A DNA stretch of 64,000 nt from Cunninghamia lanceolata (taxonomy: Eukaryota > Streptophyta > Pinopsida > Cupressales > Cupressaceae): the NCBI GenBank assembly GCA_027924645.1, contig BSBN01000334.1, positions 2,232,001 to 2,296,000 of the forward strand, written 5' to 3'. A model generated the notes under the pieces. It did no database searches and was not told the DNA's origin. It saw only the letters and a program-made list of their open reading frames with translations. Positions 55,579 to 64,000 of this stretch are shown here, in pieces (the first letter of the stretch is position 1; each line of letters starts with the position of its first letter). Both the position numbers and the translations under genes were made by a program.

Positions 55579-56965
55579 TCATACATTGTGATTGTGAGGC
55601 ATTTGACAGATTATGCACCAAGGGGTATCATCAACAATGTTAATAGCCTTCTTCAAGGGATTAGGAGTCTCCTTAACATTTTGAGCTCTTTGATTAGTGT
55701 TGCTATTTGGGAGAATGGGTTTACCATTATTCCAATTAGTGTTATATGGCATATCATGCAATGATGGTCTTTTTTCATGTCTTTGGTAAACTTGCCTTTC
55801 GAGACCTATCCCCTTTTCATTTTTAGCAAGTCTATAACTTAGGTCCTTGACAATAGTTATCAATTTATCCAATTTCTTTTCAGAAGTAGATGCATTACCT
55901 TGAGTACTTTGAGACTTATTATTCAAATTTTGTAGAATCTTTACATCATCCCTTCTATTTATCTTACCACATGCTTTCCTATTATTTTCAATATTGGTTG
56001 CAATTCTAAAAGCATCCCTGAGGCTAGTAGGACCCTTATCCCTTAACCCATAAGTTGTTTTAGCATCAAAAGCATTTATGTATAGTACCATGCACATTGG
56101 TTCATTAGGCCTCATGTGAAGTAGTAACTCATTCAACACTTTAGTGAACCTAGCATTAAAATCTGCAACCTAGTCATTTGACCCCTTAGTAATACTAGTG
56201 GACTCATTTATAAAGAAGCTTGGATCAGTCTTATCACCATATAGTTCTTTAAAAATCTTTCTGAAGTCATCCCATGATGAGATACTCTAGTCAGACAGAC
56301 TTTTATACCGCTCTCTAGCTTCATCAGCTAAGGACTACATAAACAATTTCATAAAAACATATTCATGTTCAAGCTCAAAGTTGTCCATAACATTCTAAAA
56401 GGCCTTTAAATAATCTTCATCTGACACAGCATTGTTTCCCAAAAACTTTGGTATTTGAGACCTTGCATGTTTATCAATGGGGTTAGGGCAACTAGGAATA
56501 CCATTAAAAACTAGCTGCCTAAATCTATCCAACTACATAGGCTGTCTACCAAACTAATTAACATTTGCATTCCTATTAGCATTCTGATTTCTCACATTGT
56601 TCAATGGTACCCTAACATTGTTTATATTTTGTCTCTTGATCATTCTGTTGATTCTAAACTTCATTTCTTTGCTGGTTTCTCAGCACATTTGTATTATCAA
56701 GGGTGGGAACTGAATCCTATTGAGCAATTTTCAGAGCTTGCACCTTTTGTCTCATATCATCTCTAATCCTCAAAGCCTACAAATATTCTAATTCAGCCCT
56801 CAGGTTCTTGATTTCTTCAACTAATTCTTCATCTTTAGGCATAGAAGAGGATGGTCCCATTCCATTTTGGTTATCATCATCATCCCTTGGGGACTCAGTT
56901 TCACCAAATCTATCAGGAGGATCTAAGAAAGGGTGTTCTTGAAATACCTCTGATCTCATTCTCAA
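55579..56965 (-). pseudogene. W gag
   Basis: The N-terminal part (56965-56777) is acidic with a short coiled coil (DEELVEEIKNLRAELEYL). After a frame change the capsid domain reads IPKFLGNNAVSDEDYLKAF, VFMKLFM-stop-SLADEARERY, SSWDDFRKIFKELYGDKTD and FNARFTKVLNELLL. A CIICQMPHNH block near the end may be a decayed zinc knuckle. Five stops in the capsid part are all TAG where Gln is expected. Confidence 0.85.
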
Positions 56966-57377
56966 TCTATCACCTTGTTGTCTTTCATATACATCTTGAA
57001 TTTCAGCCTCTATGTTTGAAAAATAAGGTGCCTGTTGCTATGGAGATCTTAGATTATCTTGGGTATTATCATTGTTTCTAGGGCTGGGAGAACCAACCCT
57101 CTTGACCGGCTTGAACAGTCCCTTTTTTCCTATACATCATTTTTCTGGGTAATTCTTCTAGCAAAGGATTACTCAAGGATCTTCTCCCTTGCAAACAAAT
57201 TTTACTTTATTGTTTGGGAGATTTTGTTCGAAGTCACCAACTATAACTAGGAATTAGTTTTTCTTTTAAAAACCAAGGTTCTTTACACAAAGCGTCCCCA
57301 ACGGAGTCGCCAAATTTGTTGCGACTCAGAGGGGCAAGAATTCGCCAGGGATGTCAAGATAACACTTTCACATCAAC
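56966..57377 (-). other. 5' leader of W
   Basis: Non-coding. It contains a second primer-site-like sequence at 57295-57312. The ORFs at 56851 and 57059 (+) are antisense chance frames. Confidence 0.6.
57295..57312 (-). other. Second primer-site-like sequence of W
   Basis: The minus strand reads TGGCGACTCCGTTGGGGA preceded by CAACAAAT, echoing the LTR-end plus primer-site junction (CAACAGAT then TGGCGACTCC) located 83 bp away. Confidence 0.7.
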
Positions 57378-57395
57378 TCCCCGGTGGAGTCGCCA
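57378..57395 (-). other. Primer-binding site of W
   Basis: The minus strand reads TGGCGACTCCACCGGGGA, four bases after the 5' LTR end (CCAACA). It begins with TGG as expected for a tRNA 3' end. I do not assign the tRNA. Confidence 0.85.
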
Positions 57396-57399
57396 AATC

Positions 57400-60371
57400 T
57401 GTTGGAGTTTTTCCCAAACTAGATGCTTCCTAGTTATCACTACAAAGTAGCCATCATTGATCAACAGGATTTCTGGGCCAGGGGCCAACAATACAGGAGA
57501 TAGACTCTATAAATATCTCCTCTTCTTCTTTAGGCTCCACAAAACCAAGGGGGGTATTCCCTATTCAACATTTGTAAAATATGCATGTGAACTTACTAGG
57601 ATGTTGACACAAAGTAGATAAATCCTCTCTTATGCACACCAAAACTGTAAAATAAGAGCAAAGGGGCTAGCTTTGGGCTTATGCTCAGTTGTGTGACAGA
57701 GGATTTTGGTCCTAAAACTACTTCCAATGTCCTAACGGTTTATAATTGAAGTTTCAAATTGTATTTTTGTGTTTGGATGTAAGACAAGGGGTTTTGGATC
57801 ATAATAACTATACAAGACCAGATTGGTGCCTATCTCAGGGCTGAGAGTCAATAGACATACACATGTAAGTGATTACCATAGACGTGAATCAATAACTAAG
57901 TTTCAAGGGGATATTTTTTAGCGTCTGCCTTACAAATACTTCCCAAGACTGAGTATTTAGTCATTCATACTTGATAATATCCCTGTTGCAACATACCTTT
58001 CCCAATGCTTAACCTAAAACATTTAATGTGTTCCTTGAACAAAGGTAAGAGATCAGACATTCAACACAGAAAATCCATGTTCCTAAATCCCAAATAACCC
58101 TTAGCTATTTAGATTCAAAAGAAAAGATGCCCACAACTTGGAGACAAACAACTAAACACATGCAACGATGCATTTTTCATATAAGAACAACATGAAACTA
58201 GCAAAACTATGCATAAAACATTCAACATATGATTCATAAACTCACAAGATACCCAAAACAGAGCCACCAGCAAAGTTGTATCTTATTACTCCACCAAAAT
58301 TGGTCTAGTATTCAACCACACAAAATGAGTGACACAGTTCTGATATAAACCAAAAATGTGTACTCAGCAATCAAGGTACATGTCATTTCCAAATTTTGCC
58401 AGATACAATGTACCATTAGAATAGCACCTAAAACATTCAATGCTCCATGCAGAAAAGGAAGGAAAAGCAGGTGAAATCAGGAGATGTGTCACCATCTGAA
58501 GATTTTCCTCATGAAGAAAGTAACTAGCCTATCAATCAAGACCCATACCCCTACAAATTTGCCATTAATGGCCAACCTACCCACTTCAGGATGCAGCAAT
58601 GGTTCGCATGTTTTTGAAGTTTTTTCCCACCTGGAGAAGATGCAGCGAACACACAGAAATTCCTTCCTTCCTTGGGCATTCAAAATAGGGCCATTGATTT
58701 CCTTCTTCCTGCTGAGATCAATGGCCTCAAATCATGCTGACATGTCATTGACCAATTAAAATGTGCCACACAAGTAGCCTTTCTCTCCTTTGACTTTTCA
58801 CAGTGCAAACATATGCTTTACCTTTTTTCCCCATTGTAGATTCAAATCCTTGTATATGCAAATGCATATACATACAACCCCCCTTGGACACATGGCAGCC
58901 TGCCATTGGATCACCATCGTTATGTATTTGCATCTTCAACGGTCATCGGAAAGGCCCTGGACTTGGCCGCTGATAAGCGAAGGCTCGCCGATGAGCCATT
59001 GTATCCACTTTTGCATCTTGCATTTGTATAGGTAATTGCATATACAAACAATCACAGTGTATACAAGCGGCAAACCCTAAATTTTCATGAAACAAATTGC
59101 AATCGCGCCATCGGATCCATTTTGTATCTTTATTCTTTGTATATTGGCCTTGTAAATCGCATATATAATGCGAAATATATAACCCATGAAACATACAACC
59201 GCGCGGACCCCACCATGCTTTTGAAACTTTGACTTTGATCGTACCTGCCTTGTATGTTTCTTTGTATCTATTGCTTGTATGTTTGATTGTATATTGGGAA
59301 CATACAATCCCAATATACAATGGCGGACTTCACCCATTTCACAAATATAGTTAACTTACCTATGGTGTCTACTTTTACACCTGCCTGCTTGTATATTTCA
59401 CCTTGTATATGCCCATTGTATATCAGAGATACATACAATGCATACATACAAAGAAATCCCTTCGACTTTTCAACTTTGCCATTGTATCGCCACCCGCCAG
59501 GTCTGATTTAATAACTTTTGAAATTTGGGAGTTGTATGTTTTGCATTGTACATATCAAACTGTATCTATCACATACATACAACCCGCCTGCTAAAAACCT
59601 GTGGACCCGACCACCATTTTAACATGATTGGAACCCTTTTGATGTCCAACACTTGTATCTACCTTTCTGTATATCAAACATACAAGCACAATATATAATT
59701 GGTGGACCCCACCCTTGGTTCTTGCCTTGCATGTGTCTTTTGTATCTCATCAGCCATCAGAGGGAGCATGGTCAGAGCCGCCGACGATCATTGTCACACC
59801 GAAGGCCATCCTTGTAAATCTCATCGGCCATCGGAGGGACCCTTAAATTGGCTGCTAATAGGCAAGGTCTCGGTGATATGACTTTTGTTTCCTTCCTTTG
59901 TATGTTCGGTTGTATCAACCCGTTGTATATCAACATACAACGACAATATGCATGCAACCTTTACATACAAGCACAAAATATTCCAAGAATCTACAATGGA
60001 ATCTACCTTTTTCAAACCTAAAATTGTATCTGCATGACATATACAAACCCAATATGCATACAAAGATGCATACAACTATTTTCACCGCCACATAAAGGGT
60101 TTTCTTTGGACTTAGCATTTTTTTAATCTTTTTAGCGCGATGGGAGAAAGTGGTAATGCAATGCAAAGGGACCGGTCAATGTATGAGTGCTAAGGCATGA
60201 AAATGCAACTTAAGTGATTGATGACTTGCTACAGGAGGTCAACGATGAAATAGAAGATACAATGTAGGATTTCAAGGGAAAACAAAACCTAAGGGATAAA
60301 GAGTTTGAGGGAAATAAAAATACAAGCTTGTAGACTTGACTCAAAACCCTAACCCTAGGTAGGCACCACCA
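57400..60371 (-). repeat. 5' LTR of W
   Basis: About 2972 bp, TGTTGGAG...ACCACCA on the plus strand, matching 47614-50579. It contains the second copy of the TTGTATAT field (58850-60080). ORFs within 58484-60166 are chance frames. Confidence 0.95.
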
Positions 60372-60406
60372 GAACCATTGTTGACATCAATGACAATCAA
60401 ATGCCA
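60372..60406 (-). repeat. 3' LTR of V, first 35 bp
   Basis: The minus strand reads TGGCATTTGATTGTCATTGA directly after a polypurine tract, then ends in the W duplication GGTTC. The rest of this LTR is at 47613-46104. Confidence 0.75.
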
Positions 60407-60893
60407 AAAATCTCCCCCTTTGTCATTGATGGAAACACATGACAAAAATTCTCCCCCTTTGACATCAAGGGCAAAGGGAGCACTATATACACAGACCAAA
60501 ATTTCTCCCCCTATCTCAAAATTAAACTTATCATTTACATTTGCATGCTCCCCCTAAGAGGTATCTTATATTATCCCAGAATTGGATCTATGTACACAAA
60601 ATTGATATCTTCTAATCTTCTGTATATGTACAATACATCACGATATAATAAAAATAAGCCTTACTTGGCAACATGAAGAATGTTTTTGTATACAGCTTTT
60701 ATTTGTAGTAGCACAGAGTCCCAATGTTTCTTGGCAGAGATAAGTATTTATGCCTGCCCAATGATCTGCAAATATATCTCTTTCTCTTCTTCTACTGAAG
60801 ATGGTGAAACTACCATCTACAAAACCTTGTTAGCTTCTGTTAGAATTCCTGTCAGTGCAGCCATTCTCAGGCTAACAATCTCTCTCAGCTGAT
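60407..60893 (-). other. V polypurine tract and 3' non-coding tail
   Basis: The minus strand has AAAGGGGGAGATTTT beside the LTR and a second TTGATGTCAAAGGGGGAGAA at about 60470-60451. Further AGGGGGAG runs lie near 60510 and 60555. This matches the 3' tails of C1 and of the copia copy at 8486. Confidence 0.8.
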
Positions 60894-62263
60894 TTATTTG
60901 GTCCTTGATTTGTTCTTTTTGATTCTGAAGTTGTTTGATAGTGCATGAGAGTTTTCAATTTCAACCCTTAATTCTCCCTTTTTATCTTTTAAAGGTTCAT
61001 ATGTTGTAGAAATATTGGATATCTGCAACTCAAGGCCATCAATATGGTCTTTTAGACCATTTGTTATCATAGGCCATGTTAGGCAAAATTGGTATAATAC
61101 TTTTTCTTCTTCCAAAGCATTTTGAATGCTTTTCATACTATCTTCCAACATATTATGTGCATTGGAACATTTTTCTGATAAATCTATCAATCTCTTATTG
61201 TTTATTTGTTCCAATACCCTTTTCTCAACTTCTTTCTCCAAAAGTGTAGAGTGATTGTTGAAAGACTTCAATAGTTCCTTCATCTGTTGAACATGAGTCT
61301 GGGAAGCATCCCTCTTAACATTCGGTATTACTTTTTAAAGGCTCTCATTGCTTCTTATAGAATCTCATTTCCTGCCACTTGAGATTGCAAGTTTTCTTCT
61401 TGAGTAGTAGCTTGGAATATATTTCCTAGTTGAAGCTTCCACAGAGGAGAAATACTGGACAAATTAACTTGTCCATCCAGAATAGATAGCTGAAATAATT
61501 ATGGAGAAGCAACAGGCTGAACCTACCTTTGTTGCACCAAGAATTGTTTAATGGAGTCAATTGGGGAGTCCATAGGGTCATGAACAGAGCTCCCATCATC
61601 TGTACTCACTTGCTCTTCTGTTGAATTAATGATATTATGTGATTCTGGGTTCAATGGATTGGAATTATTAGCATCTTTATCTTCTTTGTCCTTGTCACAA
61701 TCCTTAGTGTTTTCCAGAGGAGGAGTATTGTTCACAGTATTTTCAACTTGTTCATTTTTCTCAGAAGTTTCCTCCCTCTGTCTTCCTTCTTCTTTAACTT
61801 CTTTAACAATGTTTTGTGGAGTAGACTTAGCATTTTCTTCAGTAGAGGTGTTTACATCTCCTATCACATTTTCATCATCCTTCTCCTTTTCAACTTGATC
61901 TATGTTCTACGGAGAAGATGTAATAGAAAGATGAGGTGATTGTGGTGGTGAATCATGTGGTTGTTCCACTTTCTCTATTTCTCTTACCTCACCAAGTAGT
62001 TTCTGAGTGATTTCTTCAGTTTCTTTTATAATCTTTTCAATGTCCCCCTCTATATTCTGCATAAGAGTATCTACTCTATGCTTGTTTTGAGCTCTTGGGA
62101 TTGCCTTTGAATCATTTTTTCCTTTTCTTTCTTAGACAGGGAAGCACCAGCTTTATCAAAATCATCTTGTCTGAGTTTCTCCTCTAGGGAAAAAGCTTCA
62201 TCTCTATCCCTTCTTAGAGTTTTTGGTGCAGGAGCACCCCTACAAGACAAGATATAGGTTCAC
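60894..62263 (-). pseudogene. Coiled-coil accessory ORF of copia element V, partial
   Basis: Minus-strand coding sequence from 62263 to about 60894 with frame changes and stops. The first part reads RRDRDEAFSLEEKLRQDDF and SLSKKEKEKMIQRQ. The open stretch 61867-61523 is very acidic (Glu, Asp, Asn, Thr-rich). The stretch 61283-60894 is a heptad-like coiled coil (NNHSTLLEKEVEKRVLEQI, LEDSMKSIQNALEEE). No RT, integrase or membrane segment is visible. It sits between the lost pol and the 3' LTR, the place of env-like ORFs in Sirevirus-type copia. It is cut at 62264 by the next element, so its N-terminus is outside the window. Confidence 0.55.
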
Positions 62264-63806
62264 TGTCCGCATGACAGGACATTAGTCTATTTTTAGCATG
62301 TTTGACTTCATAATGTAATAAGGTCCATTGGACCAATGCATATGTATTAGATCAGCCTAGGAGAGTGTGCAGGCAGTTAGAGTTCGTGATCAAGTAGTAT
62401 GAGCTGTCCTCTCCCAGCCGTTTGGAAGCTCCCAGCCGCTGGGAACCGAGTTGGTAGTACTCGTAGGATATTGCTATAAATAAATCAGATCAGTTAGGGT
62501 TTGATATGATATCCGAGAGAGTAGTAGAGAGTAGTAGTTATGTTGTACTGGTGATTGAGTGAGATCCAGGGATCAGTCCAGACATTGTGAAACATTGTTG
62601 TAGAAACAGGACATTTGTGTTTCATCTAATTAAGATCTCATCAATTGCATTATCTGGTTTATCAGCTGTTTATGTTTTGATTTCTGTTCTGATTACAGGT
62701 TAATGGATTCTTTCAACCCTTCCACCGGTTGATTCTGTGAATCGGTGGAATGGTAGTTTAGGTTGTATTTTAGTTTTCTGTTTATGCATTTCATTGTGTG
62801 GGAGATCGATTGGTAGCATGCTGTGAATCAACCTAGCATCCTCATGTGCTAGGATTTAGGAAGATAAACTGTTAAGTTTTGATCTGAAGGTGATCCGGCC
62901 CGATCATCATGTTTTCTTTGTAAAATTGTGCGGTTCTGTGAAGTTTGCATGCAGCTGACGGATATACAGGGATCTGCATGTGCTTTTCCAGATGGAGTGA
63001 ATCGCATCGACATCTACGAGTATATCGCTATCCAGATCAGGTTATGAAGCTGACGAAGACTGTATGTTTCAAGTGCATCAGGATGATATAGGTTGGATAT
63101 ATACTCAGTGTGTATATCATCGTCAAGATCATCTTTCGTGTGTATCCATCGTCCACATGTCGCTATCGCATGCAGAAGTGAAAGTTCACTTTTTGGCTAA
63201 GGACCGGAAAGGTCATCATCAAGATATTGCGAATATCACCCTATGCAAGTTTATCCTGCTGTCGCTAAGTGTTTTGGCATCGGCGTAAGTCATCGGCATA
63301 AAGTTTGGTTAACATCATCAGGATGTTTCAATATGACCGGATAAGTCATATCCTGATGTTGTTTGTTTAAAGAAGGTCGATATCGGGGTGACGTAAGCAT
63401 CGAAGGAAAGGTGCTTGAAGTTGTTGTCATCAGGATATATGAGAGGAACCGAAAATTTCATATCCTACTGACGAAGGGTGATGATGATGCTAAACATCAT
63501 GATGCTGCTGATAGAGTTTGGCGCTAAGTGAATAGTGATCATTAGGAGGATGTTTGCGCTTGTCGCATATGATGATGCTGCTGACAGGCGAAAGGCAAAA
63601 GGTGATAAGGAAGTGAACAGTAGTTAGCAGGAGGATATTTCATGCCTCTTCGAAATATGATGATGCTGTCTGTGTTAGAAAGAAATGTGATGATGCTGTT
63701 AAGCCGATAGGTATTACATACTACATGTCCAGGATTTTAACATGCTGGTTGTGTTAATGACTCCTCCTTCCCATTTGTAAGCTTCTGTTGCGTTTCCTCT
63801 GCATCA
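62264..63806 (+). repeat. 5' LTR of a further LTR retrotransposon at the window edge
   Basis: The likely span runs from TGTCCGCATGACAGG to ...GCATCA, three bases before a primer site. A TATA box TATAAATAAA lies at 62475-62484. The 3' half has many ATGATGCTG and CATCAGGAT words. The partner LTR is outside the window, so the left end is inferred only from the TG start and from the end of V coding. Confidence 0.65.
62475..62484 (+). promoter_or_regulatory. TATA box of the right-edge LTR
   Basis: TATAAATAAA, about 210 bp into the LTR, on the element's coding strand. Confidence 0.55.
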
Positions 63807-63809
63807 TAG

Positions 63810-63821
63810 TGGTATCAGAGC
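63810..63821 (+). other. Primer-binding site, tRNA-iMet type
   Basis: TGGTATCAGAGC, identical to the C1 primer site at 35860, placed just after the LTR end. Confidence 0.9.
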
Positions 63822-63860
63822 AAAGGAAGGATCTTCTGGAAAAGATCAGGATATAGCAGG

Positions 63861-64000
63861 ATGTTAGGTGACGAAGGAACATCTGAGATTCTGGCAAGGA
63901 TGACCAACGTTGAGTTGGCAGTTCTGGTAAAGAAACAGATTGCAGAGAGCAAGGCCGTGAAGGCTCAGAATCAGGAATTGAAGGATGAGTTAGAGAAGTT
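63861..64000 (+). CDS. Start of gag of the right-edge element (cut by window end)
   Basis: An ATG at 63861 opens a frame with no stop to the window end, 46 codons. It starts MLGDEGTSEILARMTNVELA and is Lys/Glu/Ala-rich with heptad spacing, like the N-terminal coiled coil that precedes gag capsid in some plant LTR elements. The element class cannot be set from this piece; the iMet primer site is common in copia but also occurs in gypsy chromoviruses. Confidence 0.6.
   Translation, partial: MLGDEGTSEILARMTNVELAVLVKKQIAESKAVKAQNQELKDELEK

Larger units (their letters stand above)
47614..60371 (-). mobile_element. Element W: Tat-like Ty3/gypsy retrotransposon with two RNase H domains
   Basis: LTRs of about 2966 bp (47614-50579) and 2972 bp (57400-60371) flank a 6.8 kb internal region on the minus strand. 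The order is primer site, gag, protease, RNase H (first), RT, RNase H (second), integrase. The whole protease-to-integrase stretch (54688 to 50804) lies in one frame without indels, broken by about 11 stops. It is inserted in the LTR of V with the near-duplication GAACA/GAACC. Confidence 0.95.

Overview
This window looks like heterochromatic intergenic DNA from the nuclear genome of a seed plant. Almost all of it is plant-type LTR retrotransposon sequence (Ty3/gypsy, including a Tat-like element, and Ty1/copia) plus one L1-type LINE that ends in an RNase H domain. I see no host gene, tRNA, rRNA or CRISPR array. Nearly every reading frame is broken. The long frames are broken mostly by in-frame TAG codons and rarely by frameshifts, as expected for old, methylated elements.

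The layout is a set of nested insertions. Direct repeats flanking each insert give the order for several of them. (1) 1-2014 is unassigned, with a cluster of TGACGTCA-like palindromes. (2) 2015-8485 (+) is a gypsy remnant, here called E1: integrase C-terminus, 1.1 kb spacer, a ~2.9 kb coiled-coil ORF, polypurine tract, 3' LTR. (3) About 8486-10474 (+) is a copia 3' end with its LTR. (4) 10475-13270 (-) is a truncated gypsy gag region, here T. (5) 13271-46103 (-) is one old gypsy element, here U, related to E1. It reads RNase H, integrase, 1.1 kb spacer, accessory ORF in the 46103 to 13271 direction. It is split by Z (30492-44187) and Y (15218-28866). Z is a gag-only LTR element that itself contains a Ty1/copia element, C1 (34606-41568). 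Y is a protease-only gypsy element that itself contains the LINE (21089-27214). (6) 46104-62263 (-) is a second copia element, V, cut by the 12.8 kb gypsy element W (47614-60371). (7) 62264-64000 (+) is the 5' LTR, tRNA-iMet-type primer site and first gag codons of a further element that runs off the window.

Two observations stand out. W carries two RNase H domains, and the one with a full D-E-D-D set lies between protease and reverse transcriptase, not after the reverse transcriptase. The RNase H in the usual place has lost catalytic residues. Second, E1 and U both carry the same kind of long accessory ORF downstream of integrase, at the same ~1.1 kb distance. In U the link is anchored by the target-site duplication of the element sitting between them. 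Y and Z have LTRs but lack most of pol, so they would depend on enzymes supplied by autonomous relatives.
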